A DNA stretch of 16,422 nucleotides, taken from positions 1 to 16,422 of the forward strand of contig JANBPU010000327.1 in assembly GCA_027575805.1 (NCBI GenBank), read 5' to 3'. The notes under the pieces were generated by a model. The model was given only the letters and a program-made list of their open reading frames with translations. It had not been told where the DNA came from and searched no databases. Each line of letters opens with the position of its first letter. The first letter of the stretch is position 1. The translations under genes were made by a program, and so were the position numbers. Positions 1 to 8,800 of this stretch are shown piece after piece. This DNA comes from Mycoemilia scoparia. Its lineage: Eukaryota; Kickxellomycota; Kickxellomycetes; Kickxellales; Kickxellaceae.

Positions 1-2
1 TT

Positions 3-140
3 ATAGGCGCAATCAGAGCCAAATGGGTGTCCAATTTTACTAGTCAACTTTCACCCTTCAAAAATTATTACCCATATCGAAACTTCACTAAAAGATTGAT
101 CTACAAGGGTTGTGTCTGTGGGTTTCTAATGTTCTGTTGA
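3..140 (+). CDS. Possible 3' end of an unidentified gene running in from the left edge
   Basis: An open frame of 45 codons runs from the window edge to a TGA at 138-140. It carries a basic/aromatic stretch (KNYYPYRNFTKRLIYKG). The first bases (ttatag, then gcgc) resemble a 3' splice site, so this could be the start of a last exon. An AATAAA lies at 296-301, about 156 bases past the stop, in the right orientation for a plus-strand gene. I recognise no family. An open frame of this size also occurs by chance, so this is a weak call; sequence to the left of the window would decide it. Confidence 0.15.
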   Translation: MGAIRAKWVSNFTSQLSPFKNYYPYRNFTKRLIYKGCVCGFLMFC

Positions 141-433
141 AAATCAATTTGTATTTCAAGAATATTTTTGACACCGTTTGAGTTACACAATATCAAAAAT
201 AGTATATCTCTTCTGAAATTTTATGGAGTCAATATTGCATCCGATAAATAACTATTCGACCAGAATGAAAAGAAATTGTATAGATCAATTACTTGAATAA
301 ACAAAATAATGATATATGGATGTCATTAAGAACAAGAATAAATAATTGAGTTACAAAAAGAGGAAAAGAAAGAGTGAATATAAGTTTTTTAAATCAATAA
401 GCAGTTTTATCTAGCCCATATATGCGTCTCTAT
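141..433. other. AT-rich 3' intergenic region
   Basis: This stretch lies after the uL14m stop codon (minus strand) and after the possible plus-strand tail at the left edge. It is AT-rich, with no long open frame on either strand and no tRNA-like or repeat structure that I can see. It holds an AATAAA at 296-301 (plus). On the minus strand there is only a weak A-rich poly(A) context just below the uL14m stop. It most likely holds the 3' untranslated region of uL14m. Confidence 0.5.
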
Positions 434-826
434 TTATATGACTTTAGGAGCCAAGGATACAACCTTAGCCCAATTCTTAAATCGGAGCTCACCAGCAACC
501 AAACCAAGAATTCTAGAACCCAGGGGCTGTTTTTGATCATTAAGCAGCACGCAAGCATTATCGTCAAAGTTGATCATTCTTCCATCAGGACGACGGGCTC
601 CTTTCTTAGTGCGAACGATCAGGGCTCTTTTCACATCACCCTTTCTGATCTTTGCGGTGGACATAGTACCAACAGTTTTTTCAGAAATGGGCCTGGCTTT
701 CTTTACTGATACGACAATCTCGTCACCAATACTGGCCCATTTGGCGTTCTTTAGTACCTTGATACATTCTACAATCAGTGCGCCAGAATTGTCAATGACA
801 TTTAGGCGTGATTTGAGTTGAATCAT
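434..826 (-). CDS. MRPL38: Mitochondrial large-subunit ribosomal protein uL14m (Mrpl38-type)
   Basis: This 130-residue single-exon gene encodes the uL14 protein of the mitochondrial large ribosomal subunit. By family knowledge uL14 sits at the subunit interface and contacts bL19 and small-subunit rRNA across the bridge. The protein starts [16 protein letters not shown], the characteristic beginning of the family, and ends SLAPKVI, like yeast Mrpl38 (SLASRVI). The ribosomal L14 signature is intact at residues 68-94: ALIV, nine residues, then DG at 81-82, Phe87, Asn90 and Val93. There is no added presequence, as in yeast Mrpl38, where the conserved domain begins at Met1. The ATG at 824-826 has an A-rich context (ACAAA before it). 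The gene is divergent from the Lon gene, 855 bases away. The fungal-type features and nuclear-style context argue against organellar DNA. Confidence 0.95.
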   Translation of the reverse strand: MIQLKSRLNVIDNSGALIVECIKVLKNAKWASIGDEIVVSVKKARPISEKTVGTMSTAKIRKGDVKRALIVRTKKGARRPDGRMINFDDNACVLLNDQKQPLGSRILGLVAGELRFKNWAKVVSLAPKVI

Positions 827-909
827 TTTGTATTTGTGTTATAAGGATGCGTTTTTGTAGCCTATGATGGAGTTGCGGGCGTATTGGAAAGCTTAGTATT
901 TTTCCTGGG

Positions 910-914
910 CCAAT
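910..914 (+). promoter_or_regulatory. CCAAT box close to uL14m
   Basis: A single CCAAT lies about 85 bases upstream of the uL14m start codon, in the position expected for a proximal promoter element. It reads on the plus strand, but HAP/NF-Y sites work in either orientation. Confidence 0.3.
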
Positions 915-1347
915 TTTGGGGGATTTGGATGTGTATGCGAATGTACGCGTATGGGCAGTATTGTGGTCTGGTGTTGATTTTGCCTTTGCTAGAAGGAAAA
1001 AGGAATGCAGAACCAGAATTAACTACCAATGGAGAGAATTAATATAAAGTAAGTCAAGAGGGAAATAGGAAGTATAATGTATTTATCTGGCTGTTTGTAG
1101 TTAGTATTTGGTATTGATTACAGAGATCAGACAGGACATAGCCAGTGTCATTGTTAACCTCTTGAAAACAAACTTCCTTTTTGGCTGGAAAAAATTAGCC
1201 CCTCTCACTGATCCCAAAGAAATTAGATTACTAAAGATCAATGGACACTGCGGTTTTTGGGTTTATCAGTCAGAGTAACGCAGAGTAGAAAGATCCAGAC
1301 AAAATAGCGCAAAGTCATAAAGTGTTTAAGCAAGATACTAAAAATGC

Positions 1348-1355
1348 TGACGTGA
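1348..1355 (+). promoter_or_regulatory. CRE-like site TGACGTGA
   Basis: The octamer matches seven of the eight bases of the palindromic CRE (TGACGTCA) bound by ATF/CREB-type bZIP factors, which mediate stress responses in fungi. It lies about 330 bases before the Lon start, next to the CCAAT pair. Lon is commonly stress-induced, so the placement is sensible, but one degenerate site is weak evidence. Confidence 0.25.
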
Positions 1356-1384
1356 TGAATTATAGAAAGGGCATCGGATTTGAC

Positions 1385-1407
1385 ATTGGCACTTTTCGTA
1401 AACCAAT
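1385..1407. promoter_or_regulatory. Inverted pair of CCAAT boxes
   Basis: ATTGG at 1385-1389 and CCAAT at 1403-1407 face each other across 13 bases, about 280 bases before the Lon ATG. CCAAT is the binding site of the fungal HAP/NF-Y complex, which is known to control respiratory and mitochondrial genes. The inverted pair could serve both genes. Five-base sites are frequent by chance, so function is an inference. Confidence 0.35.
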
Positions 1408-1681
1408 TCACTGGTCTCTGTGGGCTATCTGAGTGGACTATCCGAATTTGTTCACTGACGCACAGGTTCTCTCATATTATCTGATACAAACCTTCCATAC
1501 CTTTCCAACACATCTTTTCTTTGCTTTTAATCTTTCTACACGCACATAAATACAGACATCAATCTTTTATTTTACTTGCTTCAACTTTTATACACTCTTT
1601 TATTCCGCATTTATTTCCTATAGACATTTAGAGATTCCGTTTACCAGTATACTATATCAATTAGATCCTATATCCGTGTAT

Positions 1682-4600
1682 ATGAGTGGCAGAAAAGGAA
1701 CCACAGCACTGCTAGCTGCTGCATCTACCACAAGAGCCTCATATGGCTTGGCTGGTATGACCAATGCGACTCTCAACAATAGCTCTACTTTATCCAAAAG
1801 GTGCATCATGAGTATTAGAGCAACCAATGGCAGTATTGCCTCAAAGAACAAGGATATAGCATCTAAAGTCGTGGCAACGCAAGCATCGACAACGCAAGTA
1901 ACTGGAACTACGCGCCAATACAGCACTACATCAAAGCCAAGACTCAAATCGAGTGCATTTGGTGGTATGAATTTGCAACATGGATGCATAATTCCAGCGG
2001 TGTTTTTACCGCTGCGAACCGCCATGATTGCCACTACCACTACGTCATTAAGGTGGTATAGCCAAAATAACCGAATCAATGGAAAGATGCTAAATACCCA
2101 ATCTCCAAATGTATATGACCGTGGTAGTAGTGGTAATCAGGCTAGATCCTTTACCGTAAGCGCATACAATTCATTCTATTCAACCCAGCTCAGGCTAAAA
2201 GACGAGGACGATGGCTCTAATAGTCCCAAGGATGGAAAGGACAAGAAGAAAAAAGATCAAAAGGACAAAATGGACAAAAAGCCCAAAGAAAAGGAGAGGT
2301 CAAGGTTAAACCCTACTTCATTCTTCTCGTCATTTGGCCGCAGACGGGGTCGCCATAGCGAACTGAAGGATGGAGCCAATGAAGGTGATGATGCTGCTAC
2401 CAATACAACTAAAAATAAAGATGGAAATGTTAAGGATGAGGATTCGTCTAAAGGTATTAAGCAGGATGAAAAGGATACTGATGAAGTTGACGGCTCAAAG
2501 CCCAAGGACATCGCTGAAGAGGATTCCGGAAAACCCGCAACCGAGTCGCATCACAAAAACAATGGCACTACTTCATCATCCGGAAGTCAACGTGGAGGAA
2601 GCCCGCTGGACCAACTTCGTAAAGCGGTGGGTGTGCTAGAGTCTAACTCTCATAAGCCATCTGTTCCTGATGATTACCCAAATGTCCTGGCCCTCCCACT
2701 GGTTCGCCGCCCGCTATTCCCCGGCTTTTACAAGGCTGTTGTTATAAAGAATCCCCAAGTCACAGCTGCCGTCAAGGAACTTCTGCAGCGCGGTGAGCCA
2801 TTTGTTGGTGCATTCATGCTAAAGGATGATGATTCAGATGTTGATGTTATCTCCAATGTTAACGAGGTGCACCCTGTTGGTGTATTTGCACAAATCACTT
2901 CCATATTCCCATCCACTAACCAAGAAGAAGAAAGCCTCACAGCCGTGCTGTATCCCCACAGAAGGATCAGATTGCTGGATGTAGCCCCTCCCCCTTTATC
3001 TGATGGGCCATCCAGAAAGCCTAGCAAATCTACTGCAACTGTAGCAGAAGTCGAGGGAGATGCTATTAAGAGTGTCGCTGATCAAGCATCACATAAGGAT
3101 AAGCAGCCTAGTACGAGTGAAGCAGGAGAGCCCTCCTCTGAGGTCGAGAATACAGTATTGGATGTGCAAAAGCAATTCGGATTTACTGTTGGCGAGATAG
3201 AAAACATACCCGATAATGAATATGATGGTCGGAGCCAAATGATCCGGGCCATAACTTCCGAAATAGTATCTGTTTTCAAGGACATTGCTGCACTCAATCC
3301 ATTGTTCCGTGACCAGATTGCCAACTTTTCAATGTCCCAGTCTGCAGGCAATGTATTTGAAGATCCTGCTCGGTTGGCCGATTTTGCTGCAGCTGTTTCT
3401 GCCGGAGAATCTCAAGAGCTTCAGGATATCCTTGAAGAGAGGCATGTTGAGCAGCGACTTGAAAAGGCGCTTCTTGTCTTGAAGAAGGAGCTAATGAACG
3501 CCCAATTACAGAACAAGATTAGCAAGGATGTTGAGGCCAAGATCGCTAAAAGACAGCGCGAGTTTTACTTGATGGAGCAGCTCAAGGGAATCAAGCGGGA
3601 ACTTGGTTTAGAATCTGATGGAAAGGATAAGCTCATTGTTCAGTTCAAGGAAAAGGCTGCCAAACTTCAGATGCCCGAAGAAGTCAAGAAGGTATTTGAT
3701 GAAGAAATTAGCAAATTGGCACACCTTGAGCCCGCTGCATCAGAATTTAATGTCACAAGGAACTATCTGGACTGGTTAACCCAAATCCCCTGGGGTCGGA
3801 GCAGCCGCGAAGACTTTGACTTGACCAAATCGCGCACAGTTTTGGATGAAGATCATTATGGTTTGGAAGATGTAAAGGACCGCATATTGGAATTCATTGC
3901 AGTTGGTAAATTGCGAGGCGCAGTTGAAGGAAAGATCTTGTGCTTTGTTGGCCCGCCTGGTGTTGGTAAGACATCTATTGGTAAAAGCATAGCCCGTGCA
4001 CTTGGAAGAGGATTCTATCGTTTCAGCGTTGGTGGTTTGTCCGATGTGGCTGAGATTAAGGGACATCGTCGCACATACGTTGGTGCCATGCCAGGCAAAG
4101 TTGTACAGGCCCTCAAAAAAGTCCAGACTGAGAACCCCCTTATCCTTATTGATGAGATTGACAAGTTAGGCAAGAGCCACCAGGGAGATCCGGCGTCGGC
4201 CTTGTTGGAGATGCTTGACCCTGAGCAAAATGATGCATTCTTGGATCACTATATGGATATTCCTATCGATCTTTCTCGGGTTTTGTTTGTGTGCACAGCC
4301 AATGTTAGTGATACTATTCCCGGACCATTGCTTGATCGTATGGAAGTCATCAGACTCAGTGGATACCTTGGAGACGAGAAGCTGTCAATAGCTAACAAGT
4401 ATTTAGTTCCACAAGCCAAAGAGGCCACTGGCCTATCCAACTCGAATATAAACTTGACAGATGATGCTATTGAGGCTTTGGTCAAGCATTACTGCCGAGA
4501 AAGTGGAGTTCGCAATCTCAAGAAGCATGTCGAAAAGGTGTTTAGGAAGGCTGCGCTTAAGGTTGTTGATGGTGGGATAGCCATAGAAAAGGATGAAGAC

Positions 4601-5548
4601 TCTGATATCGCCAATAATGCTAAAGGTGTGGTAATGGACACAATCGATGGTTCAAGTACCCTAGAGACGAATGACAGTATTAATGTTGCTACTCAAGAAA
4701 AGCAGGATACTGGAAGTGTTGATGAGACCGCTTCTTCTTCATCTGCATCAACAAAGGTTGGCGATGAGCAGAAGGAAGACACTACGCCTCATAAAGAAGC
4801 ATCAAAGAAATACATTTCCAGCAATGAACGGCGTCAACCTCTATACATTCCCAAAGAGTACAATCTTGATATTTCTAGTAGCAACCTAAAGGACTATGTT
4901 GGACCACCAGTATTTGAGACTGACAGGCTATACGACACGACACCACCTGGAGTAGTGATGGGCTTGGCATGGACCAGCATGGGAGGATCAGCTCTATACA
5001 TTGAATCAGTAGTCAAGTCTCAGATCAATGTTTCTGGGTCGTCATCGCAAAATGAAGGAGAGTCCAACGGATCATCGATTCCAGGCGGATCACTCAATAC
5101 AACAGGCCAATTAGGAGATGTGATGAAGGAATCGTCGACACTGGCATATACCTACATGAGATCCTACATAACCAAGAAATATCCCACCAACAAATTCTTT
5201 GATATATCATCTATTCACTTGCATGTACCTGAAGGAGCCACGCCCAAAGATGGGCCCAGTGCAGGTATAACAATGGCGACATCACTGTTGTCTTTGGCAT
5301 TGGACAAGCCTGTTAGGCCTGATGTAGCGATGACTGGGGAGTTGACCCTTACAGGAAAGGTACTGAAGATCGGAGGGCTGAAGGAAAAGACAATAGCAGC
5401 CAAGAGATCAGGTGTAAAGAGAATACTGTTCCCCAAGGCTAACATGGCAGACTGGGTAGAGTTGCCTGACCATGTTAAGGAAGGAATCGAAGGATGCCCA
5501 ATAGATTGGTACGAGCAGGTTCCCAAGTTGGTAGGAATCGAGGATTAA
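1682..5548 (+). CDS. PIM1: Mitochondrial ATP-dependent Lon protease (Pim1-type)
   Basis: The 1,288-residue intronless gene encodes the homo-hexameric matrix protease that unfolds and degrades damaged proteins and takes part in mtDNA maintenance. Translation most likely starts at the ATG at 1682; an in-frame GTG at 1676 is not a credible start. Residues 1-170 are rich in Arg/Ser/Thr and poor in acids, a matrix presequence. Residues 183-208 are lysine-rich and about 226-300 acidic and disordered. The Lon N-domain begins near residue 334. A coiled-coil helical arm spans about 580-700. The AAA+ module follows: Walker A GPPGVGKT 757-764 (Lys763), Walker B LILIDEID (Asp824, Glu825), sensor-1 Asn874, arginine finger Arg886, sensor-2 Arg944. 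The serine-lysine protease domain runs from about 1065 to the end, with Ser1193 in DGPSAG and Lys1236 in GGLKEK. All catalytic residues are present. It is longer than yeast Pim1 (about 1,133) through low-complexity insertions at about 440-490, 966-1050 and 1113-1139. Confidence 0.98.
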   Translation: MSGRKGTTALLAAASTTRASYGLAGMTNATLNNSSTLSKRCIMSIRATNGSIASKNKDIASKVVATQASTTQVTGTTRQYSTTSKPRLKSSAFGGMNLQHGCIIPAVFLPLRTAMIATTTTSLRWYSQNNRINGKMLNTQSPNVYDRGSSGNQARSFTVSAYNSFYSTQLRLKDEDDGSNSPKDGKDKKKKDQKDKMDKKPKEKERSRLNPTSFFSSFGRRRGRHSELKDGANEGDDAATNTTKNKDGNVKDEDSSKGIKQDEKDTDEVDGSKPKDIAEEDSGKPATESHHKNNGTTSSSGSQRGGSPLDQLRKAVGVLESNSHKPSVPDDYPNVLALPLVRRPLFPGFYKAVVIKNPQVTAAVKELLQRGEPFVGAFMLKDDDSDVDVISNVNEVHPVGVFAQITSIFPSTNQEEESLTAVLYPHRRIRLLDVAPPPLSDGPSRKPSKSTATVAEVEGDAIKSVADQASHKDKQPSTSEAGEPSSEVENTVLDVQKQFGFTVGEIENIPDNEYDGRSQMIRAITSEIVSVFKDIAALNPLFRDQIANFSMSQSAGNVFEDPARLADFAAAVSAGESQELQDILEERHVEQRLEKALLVLKKELMNAQLQNKISKDVEAKIAKRQREFYLMEQLKGIKRELGLESDGKDKLIVQFKEKAAKLQMPEEVKKVFDEEISKLAHLEPAASEFNVTRNYLDWLTQIPWGRSSREDFDLTKSRTVLDEDHYGLEDVKDRILEFIAVGKLRGAVEGKILCFVGPPGVGKTSIGKSIARALGRGFYRFSVGGLSDVAEIKGHRRTYVGAMPGKVVQALKKVQTENPLILIDEIDKLGKSHQGDPASALLEMLDPEQNDAFLDHYMDIPIDLSRVLFVCTANVSDTIPGPLLDRMEVIRLSGYLGDEKLSIANKYLVPQAKEATGLSNSNINLTDDAIEALVKHYCRESGVRNLKKHVEKVFRKAALKVVDGGIAIEKDEDSDIANNAKGVVMDTIDGSSTLETNDSINVATQEKQDTGSVDETASSSSASTKVGDEQKEDTTPHKEASKKYISSNERRQPLYIPKEYNLDISSSNLKDYVGPPVFETDRLYDTTPPGVVMGLAWTSMGGSALYIESVVKSQINVSGSSSQNEGESNGSSIPGGSLNTTGQLGDVMKESSTLAYTYMRSYITKKYPTNKFFDISSIHLHVPEGATPKDGPSAGITMATSLLSLALDKPVRPDVAMTGELTLTGKVLKIGGLKEKTIAAKRSGVKRILFPKANMADWVELPDHVKEGIEGCPIDWYEQVPKLVGIED

Positions 5549-5563
5549 GCTACAACATTATGC

Positions 5564-5569
5564 TTTATT
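5564..5569 (-). terminator. Possible poly(A) signal of the RA-PH gene
   Basis: TTTATT on plus reads AATAAA on minus. It lies about 300 bases after the TAA of the large gene and only about 15 bases past the Lon stop, so use of it would make the convergent transcripts overlap. A nearer variant (CATAAA, near 5848) is an alternative. Confidence 0.2.
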
Positions 5570-5591
5570 TACAAACAATTGGTGATGGCAA

Positions 5592-5597
5592 AATAAA
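5592..5597 (+). terminator. Poly(A) signal AATAAA of the Lon gene
   Basis: A canonical AATAAA lies 44 bases after the Lon TAA, in an AT-rich context. This is the usual spacing for a short fungal 3' untranslated region. Confidence 0.5.
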
Positions 5598-5867
5598 GAA
5601 ACCAATGACGGCCTTTGGGCTTCCTTTTTCCTTCTATTAAATTTGTTTTTATGTTACACAATTCGGTTTAAATATGATACTTCTACACGATACATTAAAA
5701 TATAGAGAAGGTGGTTCTTTTTAAGAAGTGTTATTGATAAATAACAACAAAAAGGATACGTAATAAATATAATAAAAATGAGAATAGACATCACAAAAAC
5801 GTATAAAGGCGCTGATGTTACATGTTTGGCACACAGAAGAAAGATGTTTATGGAAAAGCGTGGTTAA

Positions 5868-8800
5868 TTAGTGCTTGGTAGTGGCGTGGCGTCTAATATT
5901 GCTATTCCTATGACTTTGAGGTGAGGACGAGACGACATTGCCCCTTTGATCGAATGGCATGTAATAGTTTGTAGGTTGTGAGGGCTTGTGAGGTTGGGGA
6001 TGTTTAGAAGCCCGCTGGGCTATCAGCGAACCGGGATTGCCAACGAATTGGGTATTTCCTTTAACAAGTGGGTATGATGGGTTGGCTGTACCACTAGTGG
6101 CAATGCCAGCTGGCAACTGTGGCTGTGGAGGGTGGTTGGCAAAGCTGAATTTGGCATTAACTGGAGATGTGTGGGTGGATTTCGAGCCCCTATAGTTGTT
6201 GTTATGGCCGCTGCTGCTACCTTGACCTGATGAGGATGGCGTCATATGGGCATTAATATAAGGGTATTGACTATTGTTAGCACCTGCCTTGAAGTTGCCA
6301 TTATAGTATTGTTGATGGAAGGCAGACGAGTTTAATCCACTCGCATCTGGGGTTGTTGAGATGTGTTGCTGGTGCTTCATCATGCCATTTCCAAAACTCC
6401 TTCCAAGAGATTCGCTGTTATATATCTGTCCTCCAGAGTGTTGCCGGCTTCCATTATTACTACTGTTGTTACTGTAACTCATGGCACTAACCTTGAGGTT
6501 AGGTCTACTTGAATGCTTTCTTCTTGCCAGCGATCCGTGACCGTTTAGTTCAGACTTCTGTAACAAGGAACCGCTTGTAAATGCAGGTGCATTCGACTCA
6601 CCACTGCCTCCTCCAGAAGAATTGATCATGGCTGTTCTTGAGGTGTATGTAATCATACCTGCTACACCAGGCTTCTTTTCTTCACGCTCACGCTCCTGTC
6701 TATCAAGCAAAGAGCCCTTCTTGAACATATCAGATGTAAACACAGGTCTCAATTTGCTGGGGTCTTCGTCAGGATTGGGTGGTGGTGGTGGTGGGTTTGC
6801 TTCGACCTTGGCCAACAATGAACCTGGTGCAAATGTGCCGCGGACAAGCTTCCTAGTTATAGCTTTAGTAGGTTTGAGATCATCAGTCATATCATCACTT
6901 CCGATTTTTTCGTCCTTTATTGATGAAGTTGATCTATTTCTGCGATGATCAGCAATGAGCTTGTTGGGTTTTTTCTTGAGCGACTTCCCAGACAACTGGG
7001 GCAATAGATAGCCAGAGAATCCCTTGCCTTGCGATGGGGAAACCTCATTGGAGTTGCTATTGCCAGTGTCACCTCTGTTACTGGTGTGGTTAACATATGG
7101 GCTGTTGTCGGTTGTAGTGCTAGAGCGATGGCGACGGCGTGGTTTGGAAGCGGATGCTGTCGATTCTTTGACAGTATTACTAGCACCTTTTCTATTTCTA
7201 CCAAAGCCACGGTTGCGCCCTTTGTCCTCTTCAACATCATCATCGCCCTTGTATTTGATTGTTTGCAATGCATTGATCAAGCTTGAGGCAAAGTCCTTTT
7301 CGTTGGCACTTTCCTGAGAACTAGAAGGCTTCATGGAGTTGGACTTTGCTCGAGGACGGTGAGGCGTTCCATTGCTATTAGCAGTAGCATATGATGGATG
7401 TGGCGCCTTGGATTTTGATGTGGCTCTGGACAAACCAGTTGACTGACTGTTGCTAGCCGCTGCGGTATAGTCTTTAGAAGATGGAGCAGCGATCGATTCG
7501 GTGATTATTCCCAATCCATTTACAGCGCCCGATGCCCTTGAAGGTGGTCTGGATCCATGCGGAGTGGGAAGTCGTGGTGGTTCATTTCGGAGCCTTTCAG
7601 CTTCGGCCTCATCAACAGCATTTTGTACCTTAATTCTATGCTTAGCAGCATGTAGAGCGCGTACCCATTGCTCATACTGCTCAGAGCTTTTGGCACAAAG
7701 GTATTTTATGTAGTCCTCCTCAGGCTTTTCAAAGAAGCTAAGCGGCAACTCAGATTTGAGAGCAATAACGAACTTGCTATGTGATCCTTTTACAAGCTCA
7801 GTGGGGGCATACACGGCATGGTTTTCCAAGCTAATGAACGGGTCAAGCTTCTTACGAGATGACCTTCCACCATCCTTGACAAACATCAAGCTATTGCCAC
7901 TGATTTCAAACATCCTTTCGCGCCATTTACTCTTTTTGACACGATAATGAAGCAACCCCTTTGTAGTTCTCGAATTCATGAAGTCGTTAAGGGCTTCTAA
8001 ATCTTCAATGGCAGCTTCCGCAGGATTAATCAACGCCATGTCAGATATCTGCTTTTGGTGCTTAACGACCAAATAGTTGTTTGAATTTTGTTCCCAAGAC
8101 CCAACGACATCGGTGACGTTCTCCCAACCATTCATGACCCTCTCCACCTTAAAACGATCTACCAATTCGAATAGACCCCAATCAGCGAGCATTGGGTCGA
8201 TAACTTTTTGGTCTTTCATTTCCTGCAAAAACATGTCAACGGTCGTAAACGTACTGACGAAGAAGGTAAAGTATCTCTTTGCATCAGCAACAAATATGCG
8301 AATCGAAACCTTCTTTAGATCTGCGACCTTTAGCTTTTCTAGAGCAACACGAACTTTCTCTTTGTGGATGCGTTCTTGCTCTTTCTTTTCCTTTTCCACC
8401 ATTATTGCCTTCTGATCTTCGGTCAATGCGTTTATAGAGCTGCTACTTTTACTGGTCTGAGAACGATGTTGGTTGCTATACTGTCTCTGCTGGCGACGCT
8501 TTTGCCTAAGGTTCGTCTTTGACAGGTCAATAATTTTATTATCGTCATCTTCATCGTCGTTATTAATATCGGTCCTATTGTTCAGATCTCTATCATAGTC
8601 CCCACTTGCATCAGAGTAGCCCCTTGATCTATAACTACAAAGAGCACTATCAATACTGTTGGTGCTCTTGTTAGATCTAAGGACTGAATTTGGCATCAGC
8701 ATTGATATCATCATATCATCTTCCTTAGATTCGCTAAAAGTGGGCAGGAAATCCATTGTGGGCTTGTTTTTCTGCTCCTTCTGCTGCTGTTTCTGACTAC

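Larger units (their letters stand above)
827..1681. promoter_or_regulatory. Divergent promoter region between uL14m and Lon
   Basis: These 855 bases separate two genes transcribed away from each other, so both promoters and 5' leaders must lie here. No open frame of note is present. CCAAT boxes are seen at 910-914 and 1403-1407 on plus and at 1385-1389 on minus (ATTGG), and a CRE-like TGACGTGA at 1348-1355. The 180 bases before the Lon ATG are pyrimidine-rich on the plus strand, with many CTTTC/TCTTT runs. That is a common core-promoter look in fungi that lack a strong TATA box. I looked for a clear three-unit heat-shock element and found none. Confidence 0.6.
5549..5867. other. Convergent 3' intergenic region
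   Basis: These 319 bases separate the stop codons of the Lon gene (plus) and the large RA-PH gene (minus). They are AT-rich with no open frame. AATAAA at 5592-5597 serves Lon. For the minus-strand gene the candidates are TTTATT at 5564-5569, which reads AATAAA on minus but lies 300 bases past the stop, and a nearer CATAAA variant around 5848. If the distal signal is used, the two transcripts would overlap at their 3' ends. Confidence 0.5.

Noticed and set aside
434..826. uL14m as a mitochondrially encoded or bacterial gene
   Set aside because: The surrounding DNA is eukaryotic nuclear in character, and the protein's ends match fungal nuclear-coded Mrpl38.
1676..1681. GTG start two codons before the Lon ATG
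   Set aside because: Fungal nuclear genes start at ATG; the ATG at 1682 is the first in-frame one, so the gene is annotated from there.
827..1681. Heat-shock elements upstream of Lon
   Set aside because: GAA and TTC triplets occur but never as three correctly spaced alternating units; only a two-unit TTC-N7-TTC is seen near 1493-1505.
1657..2079. Minus-strand open frame of 140 codons opposite the Lon presequence
   Set aside because: It is antisense to the low-complexity presequence and made of hydrophobic Val/Ala/Leu codons that mirror Thr/Ser/Ala codons; no family features.
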